The position numbers were made by a program, and so were the translations under genes. From the NCBI RefSeq assembly GCF_000276665.1, contig NW_004955466.1, positions 12,428,270 through 12,492,269 of the forward strand: DNA of 64,000 bases, written 5' to 3'. This DNA is from Chinchilla lanigera. Lineage: Eukaryota; Chordata; Mammalia; Rodentia; Chinchillidae. A model generated the notes under the pieces. The model was not told where the DNA came from. It worked only from the letters and a program-made list of their open reading frames with translations, and ran no database searches. This document shows, piece by piece, positions 36,300-49,100 of the stretch (within the stretch, counting starts at the first letter, position 1; every line of letters begins with the position of its first letter).

Positions 36300-37569
36300 A
36301 AAATTTAGTTTAAAAAATAAAAGTAGGAAAACATATTAACAAACGGACATCCATTTATAAAATAGCATAAGAACAATACAAACTATACAGAATTACAAAG
36401 TGGTAGGAAATTAGCAATGGCTGCTGTATTACATATTGATATCTTCAAAGTGGTTTCTCAGGGAAACAAATAGAGACATGTAGGATTGACCAAACAAGTA
36501 ATCATTAACTGTTCCTTTCAGTAAAACAATAGAAGACAGTAGCACAACTATGTTAACTATCCTGTATATACATACATACAAAATTTCCCTTTCTTTTCCT
36601 TCTTTTTTCCCACACTTCAGTTGTCTTTTACTTTTGAGCATTTTCTTTTCATCTCACAATATCCATCATACCTTCTAGTTTTTATTCACTCTCAGGTTCT
36701 TACACTAGTGAGACAATACATTGCTTACACATGCAGATCTGATTTATTTCACTTAACAGTATGGTCTGTACTTGTGACCATTTACCTGTAAAAGCCTTGA
36801 GTTTATCTTTCCTTATAGCTGAGTAATATTCCATTATATAAAAGTACCACAATATTTTAATCCAATCTTCAGTGGATGGACATTTGGGTTGCTTCCACAA
36901 CTTAGCTATTACAAATTGCACTGCTACAAACATGGATGGACATATATCGCTGTGATATGATGTTTTCAGATCTTCTGGGAAAATACCCAGAAGGGGAATA
37001 GCCGGGTTGAATGGGACCTCTAGACCTAGTTTGCTGAGGAATCTCCAAACTGATTTCCACAGTGGTTTCCCACCAGCAGTGCAGAAGGGTTCCTGTTTCT
37101 CCATAGCCTCACCAGCATTTGTTATTGGTTGATTTCTTAATGCTAGTCATTGTTACTGGGGTGAGATGAAATCTCAATGTTGTTTCAGTTTGCATTTCTC
37201 AAATGACTACTGATGTTGAACATTTTCTCATGTATTTATTTGCCATTTGTATTTCTTTATCTGAGAAGTGTGTATTCATATCAGCTGCCCATTTTTGGAT
37301 TGGGTCTTTGAATTTGGCAGTGCTGATGCTTTTAATTCTTTATATGTTCTAGATAGAAGACCTTTGTCTGAGGGACAGTCAGCTAAATTTTTTTTCCCTA
37401 TTGTGGGTTTTCCTTTTACTTTGCTGGTGATTTCTTTAGATGTGCAGAAACTTTTCAGTAGGATGAGATCCCAGTTGTTGATTCTTTGAAGTATTTCATG
37501 TGCAGTTTGGTTTTCGTTCATGAACTTTCTGCCTACCCCTATGTCTTCAAGAGGTAATTTTCTTTTTAA
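36289..37569 (-). mobile_element. 5'-truncated L1 with longest ORF2 remnant
   Basis: TTTCTTTTTAA occurs at 36289-36299 and 37559-37569 and can serve as an 11-base duplication. The minus strand encodes the ORF2 end in two frames: 37276-37521 (NWDLILLKSFC, PSDKGLLSRTYKELK) and 36700-37104 ([27 protein letters not shown]). The order matches the last ~250 residues of L1 ORF2. One frame break separates the two pieces, so no functional protein is made. Confidence 0.9.
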
Positions 37570-37621
37570 CAGGTTCTACCTACCTCATGTGATTGTTTGA
37601 TAATTAAAAATAATGTGTAAA

Positions 37622-37810
37622 CTAGGCTTGGTGGCATAAGCCTATTCCCAGTTATTCAGGAGGCTGAGGCAGGAGGACTACAAATTCAAGTGAGTGGGGG
37701 CAAAAATAAAGGAAGATAAAATGGGTTGAGAATATAGCTTAATGTTTCCTGTGTTCAATCTACAGCAGTGAAAAATAAAATAAAATAAAATGAATAAAAT
37801 AAAATAAAAC
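37622..37810 (+). mobile_element. B1-dID dimeric SINE, plus strand
   Basis: The B1 half (aggcttggtggcataagcct, ggctgaggcaggaggactac) is followed by an ID-like half (gggttgagaatatagcttaa) and a long AAAAT-type tail. It lies just upstream of the RPL7A pseudogene. Confidence 0.8.
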
Positions 37811-37829
37811 AGGGCTGAGTTTATATCTC

Positions 37830-38512
37830 CATGTGAAGGCTGTACAACCCCATGAATTCCAGTTGCAGCAGCAGCAGCAACAAAGGGCTTGCCTTTATCA
37901 GCAGATCAAAGTGCCTCTGGGACCGACCAGTGGACCTAGGCCCTGGCCCCCAAACATCTCCCTGGGGGTCAACCTGGCCAACAAATACAGACCAGAGGAA
38001 AAACAAGAGGAGAAGCAGAGACTGTTGGCCAGAGCTAAGAAGGAGGTTGCCAACAACATGGATGTTCCCATTAGGAGAGCACCTATCCACGGAGCAGGGC
38101 TTAATCCTGTCCACAGTGGAGAACAAGAAGGCTCAACGGGTGGTGACCAAACACGACATGGGTCCCCTCCACCCAGCTGTCCTACCTGACTTGTTTGGTA
38201 AGGTGGCGTCCCTTACTGTATCATCAAGGGTGAGACCAGACTGGGACAAGGTGTGCTCCACTGTGCCTTTGCACAGGTTCATCTGGAAGACAGAGGAGCT
38301 CTGGCTCAGCAGGCAGAAGCTCTCAGGACTGATTCCAGCAGTGGAAATGGTAGGATCTGCAGCCAGTGGGCAGCCAAGGCCCTGGATCTAAAATCTGTGC
38401 CTCACATTGCCAACCTGGAAAAGGTAAGAGCTAAAGCATTTGCCACTAAGCTGGGTGAAATAACACACTGTTGAGTTTTCTGTACATAGAAATAATAAAC
38501 ATCATCTTTAAA
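37830..38512 (+). pseudogene. RPL7AP: Processed pseudogene of ribosomal protein L7a
   Basis: The plus strand, in two frames, reads LQQQQQQRACLYQQIKVP, then ANKYRPEEKQEEKQRLLARA and DVPIRRAPI, then, after a shift, VENKKAQRVVTKHD. This is the order and sequence of eL8 (RPL7A), a large-subunit ribosomal protein of about 266 residues. The copy starts roughly a quarter of the way in, lacks introns, has frameshifts and a small deletion after the ...RPDWDK region, and ends with a 3' UTR-like ttgagttttctgtacata and AATAAA at about 38496. It is a dead, 5'-truncated retrocopy; RPL7A-type pseudogenes are common in mammals. No clear target-site duplication was found. Confidence 0.9.
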
Positions 38513-41500
38513 ACATAGTCTATCATCTGAACCCATCAAAAAAACGATGTTGAATCTCTGGCCACAGTTAATTTTTTAAATACTCAGATAAATATCTCGT
38601 ACTGTGCCTTCACCACACTTCTCCTCATGGGTTGACTTGCTCACCCAGGACCACCCCGAATGGCTCATGCCTCTGACCCGAGCTGCGACACCTCTGGGGG
38701 AAGTGGGGCGGGGTGTTCTCCTTTCTGGGTCACTCATGGCTGAGTTGTCTTTCTGCAGAGGTGTCCTGGGGGGTTTTAAAGTTTAGCCTCTTATTTCCAC
38801 AGGAGGTCTCTTGTGTAGTCCTGATGTGAATGGCTTGGAGGTAATTTTTAGGAGCTAGGCTAAATGTACGGAGAGACCTGTTTTCACAGTGGGGTAAAAA
38901 TGGTCTAATTGCTTGCTTTTTATTTTTAAAGAAAGGACAATTCCCTTTTGCTATTTTGCATAAAGTGGGTAGTTTGGGGTTCATCCATATTGATAAGTGG
39001 TAAAGGACTATTCATGTGAAACAACTGGGAAATGACTTTTGTGACCACGATAGGAAGAGACATGGTAATGTGATATTGAGCAGAGTCTGGATTTCCATTT
39101 TTTCCCAGGGTTGGTCTTTCCGTCTAGGGAGACACACAAATGAGCTCAAGAATCCTGATGAACTGTAGCATTAGTATTCTGAGGAAAACCTTGTTCTGGT
39201 GGTCTTGGAATAATGATGTGAAGAGGGATATAGAGGAAGTAATTAGAATGCAATCAAATACCAGCAGCTATGGTCTGACTTCCTGTGTGGTGGATTGAGG
39301 GGGATGCTTCAATTCTTAATACCGCCAGCAAGGAATTGCAGCACACACACATGTCAGGCACCGGTCACAGCTGGTACGCTACTGGGGGTACTTTCAGGAA
39401 GGAAAATAAAAAGATTTACAGGGAGCAGAAATAAATAAGTCACGTTTCTGTCTTGTCTGTATTGTATCAGGCTGAGAGATGATTTTTGTAAAGTAATCCA
39501 TTTCACTGAGTATTTCTTATTGTCTTTGCATGCACAGAGGAAATGCTATCCATTCCCTTTAAGGTTTTATTCCATTCCTTCAAAATTGAGGATGAAAGGC
39601 CCTTTAACCCTCTGAGGCTGAACAAATGCCCCTCTCACTCTAGGGGGTTACTGTATCAAGATAGATTCTCATATGCTAATCTCAAGCCAACAGACCCAAT
39701 TTGGGGTTATTTTATCCACCACCGAAGCTTGATTTTCACAGACATTGGAGAAATAGATGTTTAAGTTTCAGAATCAATTCCATTTAATATCCCACATGAC
39801 ATTTGAAGCTTAAGGGAATAAATGAAATTGCTCATGAAAGACATAAGCAAATGAAGGAGGAGATGATTCCACACACTTGGAGGAGGGTGATGGGGTAAAC
39901 TCAGGGTTTTGCCTTATTTGCACCCCGGCACTGGGCAGTCAGCATGCTTGTGCACCAGCATTCCTTGTGACTGACTCATATTTAAATGAAGCAACAAAAC
40001 CTAAGGTATTATGAGGCAACTCAGCAGGATTAAGAAAAGACCTCTCTGAAAATATACGTCCTGTCTCAGAAAATATAATCAGCACTGCAGCGATTTTCTT
40101 ATCAGCTACTGAATTGATTGTACCAGTCTACTACATTTCAGGAAAACTTGTCGATCCATTGTCCAAATCGGTTCCACCCACCTGTGATTTACTGTTCTTT
40201 TCCACTTCTGTTCCACTGTGGCTTGCTGAGGGAGATTTTGGTGAGTGGAGAAAATAGAAATGTTAAGCTACTAATGTTTTGCTTTAGCTTTCAGAAGGCT
40301 AAAGATACTTTCAGATTATTTTGCATTCAGTGGTCACACTTTGGCAGAGATAAACCTAAGGACAGCTCTTTCTGGTGTCAACCTGAGCTGACTTGGCGCC
40401 TTCCTGGAGGCAGGTGTGTGACAGCGGGCTGAGTAGAGCATGCCAGAGTCTTGATTCCTGGTTCTGAGGCGATACATCATCAAAGCATAGAAGTCCACTT
40501 AGGGCTTAATGTCTCTCTGTCCAACAGGGCACTGGAGTAATCATTTTCGTGGCAAGAAATAATGGTTTACACAGGAGCAGAGCAAAAAAAAAGCAGGCCC
40601 GGTGTAAACCTCTCATGTCCTCCTGTCAGGACAACCTAAACGCCTCCCTGCCTTTTTCTCCCTCGAGCAGGGCTACTGGTTTTGGCTAAGTACAGGTGGA
40701 GCTGTTGAAGGGTGGGGGAACTGAGTGTCTTTGAAGAAGAGAGGGTTTTGAGGGGTGAGGTGAGGATACAGGGAAGCATGAATGTGGGAAAGGGATGCTG
40801 AGATGGAGAGGACAGAGCTGGTGGAGAGGCCTGCCTGGTACCATCTCGAGACAGAGACGCGACCATATGATGATCACGCCTAGGCCCTGGCTGGTCCAAA
40901 GGCACCCGGCCTGGGAAAGACCTCTCACTCTGATGCCATTGGCCATTGAATCCCTGTTTGTTCCCAGAGCATTGCTGTGGGAACCTATAAACTGGGTTTA
41001 TGCGAAGCTCAGGCAAAGCGAAGACAGCTCTCTCAGAAGTGTGGAATATGGCCAGGTTCTGAGGCGCCCCTGTCCTGCTGAAGTCCCTGTTTGGGAGGTA
41101 TCATCTTGTTGGAATTCTCTTACTCCATTTTCCTTTTGCACTTGTGTCATTCCATCCAAAGGAGTCATCTTGTACAATTAAGGATCATCTAGTATTTACC
41201 TCATCTTCTAGAAGAGAAAGGGACTGGGAACTACTCAGAGGTGTCTCAAACTAATCTGGGTATTTATTGGAAGATAATGAACCCAGCTAGGTCTTGACCC
41301 CGGGGGCTCTTGTGCCTGACAATACGTCCTTTACAAGAGAGCTCAGGAAGATGGGCAAGAGTACTTTTCAAGTCTCGGAGCTGGGTAGGAGGAAACGTAG
41401 GTTGGTTTGCTGCATTTGGCTCTGAGTGAAGCATCCTCAGAAAAGTGGCTTCAAGTGTGTTCTGTGTGTAATAAATGACAAGGAGTCCACATGACTCCCA

Positions 41501-42060
41501 CTGACTGTACTGTGTCATCCGAGTCTGCAGATGGAATTCCAGAGGCAGCTGTCTTTGCACGATAGATAGTCCCAGTCCCAGGCTGGGAGGCTTACAGGGT
41601 CTGGATGAGCAAACAGCGCACAGGCGTGGCCTTGTTCTGCAGATGAAATGCAGATGGAGGTGAGAGGTTTTAGCATTAGGTAGCCTGAATGTGTGCCTAT
41701 TTCTCCTTAGCTGCAGACTTCTGGAAAGCTCTCTTTCCTGACAAAGCCTCTCTGCTCCAAAATAGCAAGTATTGCCACCGGCCACGTGGCCAGCTCAGGT
41801 GCTTGTGTTATTCCTGTGGGGACTAGCTGGGAGAGGAGCCGAGGTTTCTGAACACAAAGTTGGCTCCTAAAGGGCAGAGCCTAATTATATTCAGCACAGA
41901 TGGGGAAAATCCTCAAGAATGTCTACTTTTAGTGTTAAAATGGTTGAAGCAATAGTTCATTTGGTCATTTTTTGCCCAGCAGACAACAGACTAAACACTC
42001 CTAAATCAAGCAATTATTTTAATAATGATAATTATATTTTTCTTTGAGTGATTTGAAAAT
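38513..42060. other. Mostly unique sequence, no gene seen
   Basis: No repeat is recognised with confidence. Frames of 126-173 codons near 40.6-41.8 kb (mainly minus strand) have no family resemblance and no exon structure. The 173-codon frame at 41264-41785 is the longest in the region and could be checked, but I treat it as chance. Confidence 0.35.
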
Positions 42061-42390
42061 TCTTTTTTATTTTAAAAAATTAAAAAGACTAACAAAGCAA
42101 CAATGAAGAAAAAATCAAAACAACACAAAAACAACAAAAATGATACATGACCTCAAAACAAAATGATAGGAATTAACAATGGTTGCTACATTACATACTG
42201 TTATCTTCAATGAAGTTGCTCAGTTCGCCAGACATAAGAATGTAAGATTGATCAAACAAAGGCAGTAACAAGTAATAAAAAAAATATCAGCAATATATGT
42301 GCACCCATGTTTATAGCAGTGCAATTTGTAATAGCTAAATCTTGGAAACAACCCAAATGTCCATCAACTGAGGAATGATGGTATTTTTTT
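42061..42390 (-). mobile_element. L1 insertion with internal inversion
   Basis: Bases 42061 to about 42275 are minus-strand L1 3' UTR (aggaattaacaatggttgct, aagattgatcaaaca). From about 42285 to 42385 the strand switches: tatatgtgcacccatgttta and gcaatttgtaatagctaaat are the plus-strand version of ORF2 sequence that is minus elsewhere. A 3' piece plus an inverted 5' piece is the twin-priming outcome of L1 insertion. Confidence 0.7.
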
Positions 42391-42399
42391 TTAAAAAGT

Positions 42400-43215
42400 G
42401 GTATTTTTATTTTGATTTGAGTTTTTTTCTTTCCTTTTTTTGATAAGGTTAGCTAGGAGTTTATCAATTTTATTTATTTTTTCAGAGAACCAACTCTTTG
42501 ATTCATTAATTCTTTGTATTGCTTTCTTTAGTTTTCAATTGCGTTAATTTCTGTTCTGATCTTTATAATTTCCTCCCTTCTTTGGGCTTTGGGATTAACT
42601 TGCTCTTCTTTTTCTAGAAGTTTGACGTGTAACATAAGGTTGTTTATTTGTGCTCGTTCTGTTTTCCTCTTGCTTTTTTCTGGGTTCCAGTCCCATGGAG
42701 TACTGTTTTCCTTCCTTTGACTTTCAGTCTATGGATTTCCTTTTGAGTTTTGCTTTTGAGCATTTCTTGTATACAGCATATTGTTGTATTTTGTTTTTGT
42801 CTCTTGATCCACTCTGCCAGTCTATTTCTTTTGATTGGTGAATTGAAGCCATTTACATTAATAGTTGTTACTGATATGTATTGACTTATCCTTGTCATGT
42901 TATTTTCCCACTCTTGGTTCTGTACATTCCCCCTCTGTTTAATTGCTTACCTTGCTGTGTAGCTCTTTTCTATAGTTGGTCTTGAAATTGTGGTCATTTT
43001 TATCTCTTTGTAGAATGTCTTTCAGTAGTCTTTGTAGGGTTGGTTTGGTGGTCATGAATTTCTTCAATTAATCTTTGTCATGGAAGTATCTTATTTCTCC
43101 ATCAATTTTGAAAGATAGCTTTGCAGAGTATAGCAATCTGGGTTGGAAGTTGTTTTCTTTTATGACCTGAAATACTTCACTCCAAGCTCTTCTTGACTTG
43201 ACGGTCTGTGTTATT
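42400..43215 (-). mobile_element. L1 5' ORF2 / ORF1-ORF2 region fragment, minus strand
   Basis: The minus-strand frame at 42644-42898 reads TTINVNGFNSPIKRNRLAEW and ICCIQE, the start of the L1 ORF2 endonuclease domain. The flanking DNA (agagaaccaactctttgatt; atgaatttcttcaattaatc) also fits L1. It is out of order relative to the 3' UTR next to it and has internal loss, so it is a separate or rearranged fragment. Confidence 0.8.
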
Positions 43216-43229
43216 AGATATATTATCAT

Positions 43230-43770
43230 TATTTGCCTATGCATTACGTTTTAAAAAATTGATTCCCTGAACTCCTGTGAAATCATACCAAAATCAGAAC
43301 CTAATCAACATCTTACATCAAGACCCAAGACTCTGTCTTCTTTTCTCATCCTCAGAAGCATCCATTATTTCTTTTTTTAAAAAAAATTATAACAATGCAT
43401 CATTTACTTTCATTCATTTTAAAACTTTATATAAAGGGTAGCAGTCTACACAAAGATTTTCTGGAACTTAGTTTCATCTATACTGTGGTATTAATTTTTT
43501 TTCTGTCTTGTTAAACATAGCTGTAGTTACTTATTTTCACTGCTGGATAGTATTTCATTATATTGATATATTACTATTTATTTATTCATCCTACTGTTGG
43601 TAGGTATTTGGTTGTTTTCAGCTTTTTAATATCATACTGTTTGATGCTGTGAATATTCTTCTGTATCTCTCCTGGTATATATGTATATTTCTTTTGGGTA
43701 TTATATCTAGGTATGGAATGCTGAGCTGGAAATAATTAAAATAACCAACTTTAAAAGATAACTCAGTTGG
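43230..43770 (-). mobile_element. Old L1 fragment, minus strand
   Basis: Phrases like ctgctggatagtatttcatt, tttattcatcctactgttgg and ctaggtatggaatgctgagc are the reverse complement of ancient L1 3' sequence. It is strongly decayed, with no frame. Confidence 0.6.
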
Positions 43771-44424
43771 TCTTCCAGGAGCAGGTTTTTTTTTTTTTTT
43801 TTTCCAAATTTAAGCACAAGTCTTTTTAAATTTGTTAACAGCATGCAACAAGTTTATTCTTTCTGCAATCTTGTAAGAATTATATATACTCTCTTAATTA
43901 TGTGAGTGCCTGGTGGGTTGTCGTGTGAGCATCAGACAACATGCAGAATTTATTCATTTTTGCAGAGTGGCCCCAGCATACAGATGTTTCTGGCATTTAA
44001 CTGAGCTGGAGAGGTGCTTATCTTTAGACGAAAGTCAGCGTCCTCTGGAGGTGGCAAGGGCTGATTTGGGTGGGTCAGGATCAGTAGAGTTGGGATTGTG
44101 TAATCCCTAATACTGCCAAAAAATAACAAGCAAACAAACAGGGGTCCAGTCCTGTTGGATGGAGAAGAAGGGGCTCATGTTCAACTGCTGATTCTACACA
44201 TTTGAGTTGCCAACAGCTGGCACATATGTTGCATCTTTTGCCATTGGCAAATGGATCCCACACTGAGCCAAGATTAGTATTTAAACCACAAATGACCTGC
44301 TTTACTGTGTTTTTTAACTCAAATCAAGAACACTTTTTTCCTTCTATAAAACAAGTCCATGAATTGATGAATGTAGTTGTTCCATCTAATCAATGAAAAT
44401 AATGCCTCTTTTACATTAAAGCAC

Positions 44425-45275
44425 CTATACTATACCTTTGACTTATGAACTCAATTAGTTCACAAGGACTGGTTGTAACTCAAATTAGTTGTAAGTCAAG
44501 ACTGTTTTCCCATAAAAAATAATGGAAATACCCACACTGCATTCCAAACCTCCCAAAGCACCCCTTAACTAACCTTTTCATAATAAAAAAGGGATGTGTA
44601 ATTTAAACTCAGAAAGGGATGTGTAATTCAATAATTAAATTATTGAAACAACAATAATTTTCCTAGTGTGTTCACCAAAAAGTTACAAAATGTGCCTAGT
44701 TTATGAGAAACAATAATTTTATACTGTATTCACCATTCAAGTGGACATCTTCAGCTTGCAGGGAGGGAGGATGAAATGGAGGGTGGTTAGTGTTTGGAAG
44801 GAGAGCCCTCTTCCATAGGAACATCAGCAATCTGGCTCCCTGGTGTCCTTTCTGTCCTTGGAAGACTCTGTAGCCCACTAGGACCTGCTTCTGGCTCCTA
44901 GATCTCAACCTTTTCTGAACTAAAAACTGGTCTAAGGATGTGTGTTTCTGTCTTTTCTTTAACACTGTTCTTTTTTATTGTGATCGCTTTCTTTCCCTTC
45001 CCTTTGTTTCTTCTTTTCTAACTTTTGGGGGACATTTTGATAGCAGTGATTGTAGTGATTATATAAAGCACTGACGAAAATCATGTCCACAAACACGCAT
45101 CAGGGCTCAGACTGATGCTTCCATATGCTTTTCTGGTATTTTGAGTCTTTGTTTACAACCACTCAAGTGGCTAGCATTTGGGTCTTACCTCAAGACTTTG
45201 GTTATAAGTTAAACCTAAAATTCCAGACATAATCCAAACTGTATGTGAGGCCAGTTGTAACTCAAGGGTCCACTG
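44425..45275. mobile_element. Tc2/Kanga-like DNA transposon remnant
   Basis: The left end (cctttgacttatgaactcaa, ggactggttgtaactcaaat, tagttgtaagtcaag) and the right end (ggttataagttaaacc, ccagttgtaactcaagggtc) are inverted versions of one another with repeated gttgtaactcaa-type words. Such ends resemble Tc1/mariner Tc2 (Kanga) elements. The transposase is not recognisable inside. Confidence 0.5.
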
Positions 45276-45736
45276 GCTATTTTGAAGGACAAAAACTTGG
45301 CCTTTTTATAAGCTACCTGGAAAAGTGTAATATTTTAATGAAAACATCCATAAAAAGATACCTGTTGTGAATCCAATATTTATTCTTAGTTCAGAGTGCA
45401 GCCCAAACTCATTTGGGGTTCATTCATACTTCCAGCTAAGGGTTGGGAATCCAGGCATGTCGGGGGCAAGAGCCAGGCTTCCTCAAGGCCAGTAGAAAAC
45501 AGTTCCAGGCAAAAGCAGAACTAACAAAGTGTTGTTGACAACAGGTTTGGCTGGCAGTGGAAGGCACTTTGAGAGTCTTGACCCAAGTCTCCATGTCACC
45601 AACGTCCCCTGAGAGAAACTCAGAAACCCAAAAGGAGATCACATTTGATGTGTCCATTGTCTCCCGAGGTCTGGTTGTTGTTTTATGGGAAGCTGTCATC
45701 CCATGTTACCAGCTCCTGTTTTCTTACTACACATTA

Positions 45737-46168
45737 CTGTTTGTCTTAGTTACTTCTCTCTCCTTGTTGAGACAAAAATACCTGACACCCAAAGTTAAAG
45801 GGGGAAAGGTTTATTTAGCTCACAGTCTGTAGAAGTTTCAGTCCATAATCAGCTGGGTCCAAGGCAGAGTGGCTTGGTAGAAGCCCATCCCAGAGGAGAA
45901 ACAGTTTATGGTGGCAGAGGACAGAAAAAGAACAAGGCGGAGACAAGTCTCTTTCTGTCTCTTGTATTGTATGCAGATCATAGGGCAGGTGTAGCACTCA
46001 CACCCTTAACCCTAGCCAGAACTATGCCAAACCAATCAGTGGACTGATTGAGTAATCACTCATCCTTAATCCCAGTATCACACACTCTAGATTCGGCCAC
46101 CTCTGAAAAAAGCCCTATAACTGCATGAGGCTTTGGGGGAACATCTAGACACAAACCATAACACTGTT
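45737..46168 (-). mobile_element. Solo MaLR LTR with 5-base duplication
   Basis: The LTR (45742-46163, 422 bases, TGTCTTAG to CATAACA) is flanked by CTGTT on both sides. It is about 50 bases longer than its relatives because of extra sequence in the middle (around 46010-46090), and is otherwise the same family. Confidence 0.9.
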
Positions 46169-49100
46169 TAACAGAATAACCTTCCTTGGTGCCGACTGTA
46201 CTAATAGAAATAAATTCAATGAGGTCTTAAGCTATTAAAGAGTCAAGTGCAAATGACAGGCAGGGAGTCTCCCAATCAAAAATGACTATCTGAAAAAGTA
46301 AGAAAGCTTTGTATTTTAATTATAAATTTTAAAAATTACTGATCTTGGGATTTTCTTCCAAAGCATTTTACTCTAGTTCTAACACTTCCTATATTCTGCA
46401 CTTCCTTCACTGCTCTTTTCACTTTTGCTAGATAGAAGCAATGTCCAGTACACAAACATCTTTTGTTCCAAAAGATTATTCATAAACTGGATGTTGAGAA
46501 CTGAAAATACATTTCCCACAGAATGTTAAAACATTAAAAATAGCACTTAGACTCCCAATAGACTCTGAATACAGCAAAACTCATGTTAATAATAACATAA
46601 TTATTTCTTCAGGGAAGTAAGCTCCTCCTTTCAATTCTAAATTGAGTCTCCTCTTAATCAGTCCTGGAATGGGAATAATCATGAGTGGAGCATGGTAATG
46701 GGGAAAGCCCAGGGAAATCAAGACATTTTGGAAAGAAAAAGGCAATGCTTGGGATGGCTCTGCATTTAGGCTGCCTCAAATGAGGAATTTGGAATTTAAG
46801 GAGAAGATGTCCAGGAAGTATTTCTGAATTAATGAAAGAATGTTTAAATTATGTTCTATTTGGTTCCTAGGCTTCTTTCCCTCTGTTTTATTTTATTTCT
46901 CCCCCACCCCCATTTTCTTTTGTTTCTTTTGTTCCAGGCCTCGGCAGCCTTCTAGTTACTTCCTCTTCTTCCTCGGTTAATAAAACTCCACCCCATCTTG
47001 CTATGTAAGGGAGCAGGAGGATCTCAGGGGTTCTCAATCAGATCCAGGTGTTTTCGGGAATGCTGCTGACGAGGCTGTAATGCATCCCATTTCCACTTTC
47101 AGGCCCTTCACTCCTGCAATAGGCCTTCGCCTTCCCAGGATTACAGGTGTGGACCAACAGGCCCAGATTATAGTTGAACAAAGCTCAGGCTAGAAAGTAG
47201 TTGGTGTGTATCCTCATTATGTTGACTCTGGCCATGAAGTTGTGATGAAGAATGTGTAGAGAACTCTAGGATGATCCTTCCCAGGCATTCCCATGCCTCT
47301 CTAAGCCCCTGCTCGGGATCTTTCTGCCCCTCTCTGTCTTTCTGGATCAGGTGCCTGGCACTTTGCCTTTACCACTGCCTCTGAGCCTCCCAGCCATGGA
47401 CCCTACTGACATGAGATGTTACAAACTTTTTCACGGGGTTAGAGGGAAGAATTAACCTGTATTAGTCCTCAAGTTACTGTACCTAATTCATAAGTACTGT
47501 ACCTAATTCATAAGTTTTCTTCATTTGAAAAAAAGTCCATTGTTTTTCTTTTTCCACTGTTTAATATTTTGTTTTTGTTTGATTATTTTAGTTGTGGGCT
47601 TGAGCACAGTAGAAATGAATGGTGGGAATTTAAGTAGACAGAGGTCACTTACAGTGTAGGCAAGGTGAACATACTTTCTATATCCCATACTGGGACTTCT
47701 GACCTTTATCCATACATGCTTATGGGGACATTGGAATAAAAGATTAACAAAATGAGATAGCTTATCTCTATATTAGATATGTTTTATCTATATTGTTATC
47801 AAAATAGTCTAGGAATGCTCTAACTATATTTGAATTACCACCATTAGAGAGTCTTTTCTTTCTTTTAGGCCAGAGTTAAAATGCAGAGACTTATATAGTA
47901 AAGTCTTATTGTTCGGTCAGTCCCAACTGTGAATTATAGCAGTTTTCAGAGACTTTGAGCCATTAGACTCTTGACAAGCAGTTTGCAAAGAGTTGCTCTC
48001 GATCCAAGGAATCTTTAAAAAGTATAAATTTCCTGCGGCCCTGTTAGGTCTGGTTTGGGGATCTGCATTTTCATTCCTAATGGGATTCTGAGAAGAGTTG
48101 AAACTCTGCAGCCGCTGCTAATGCACAGTGACTCTCCCAGCAGAGGGTCACTGTGTGGGCCCCTTGAGGGAGCGGCCTGGGCCTGCAGGGACGGACAGGC
48201 CCTGGGGAGGCTTTGGCCGCAGGGGCTCCTTTTGAAATGAGGTTCTTTGTTAAAACGGGCGCAGTCTTTACAGATAATTTAGGCTGCTCTCTTGAAAGAT
48301 AACTTCTGGTGCCAGTAGGAAAAGGGCGAGATTTCTTTCCATGTACGGGCCTCCTAGAGTGTGCCAAGTTGAGTATATTTAGGTCCTATGCTGGGCAGAA
48401 GGGCTGGGTAGAGAAGGAGCTAGCAGCCATCAGCTAGCTTCAAACTTGTGTGCATGTGTAGGAATACTGGAATCCACAGCCCACCAGGGCTGGCGCCTTT
48501 GTGATACCTCTTCCCTGTGAGACTTCTACCCACTGATTGTCATGCTCATGGCTTCTACATAGCTCTTCTTTAAGGCATGTGCCCTCAGAGTTTCTCTATC
48601 ATAGAAATAGATTTCCCCAGGATGGAAATAGTTGGAGGAAGACGGTCTTGTACAAGTTTATTCTATAATCCCTCTGATAATGGCCCTTTGCATAGCCTTT
48701 CTCCTTTCACTTTCCCCTATAATATACATATAACAAAATCAAAAGCAGTAACAATCCTCTTTCTATATCACTTTAATTTTCAGGGTTTGCCAGGGCTGGG
48801 TGTAGATGGAGCAAAGGAATCATGACTTATAACAGATGCGCTATTCTTACATTACCTGAGCTTGAGGTACCAAAGGGAAACTTTGGAATCATTGACATCC
48901 TGAAAGTGTACATCTGAGGGTCTATTTTCCACCTTGCTTCTTCTTCCTACCCCATCTCCAGCCTACACGCAGGAGAAAGGCAATTGTAATGCCTGACAAG
49001 GAAGCGCTCCCCTGGGGAAGTCTGTCAGAGATGGTATGGTTCTGTCTTTGGCCCCAGCTGCAAGGGGAGAGTGTTGGTGGTGGGGTGGCAGTGGGACCCT

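Noticed and set aside
41264..41785. 173-codon minus-strand open frame
   Set aside because: No family resemblance, no splice or promoter context; chance frames of this size are expected in 64 kb.
47105..47165. Broken B1 end
   Set aside because: The similarity (cttcccaggattacaggtgt) is too short, and the other half is not convincing.
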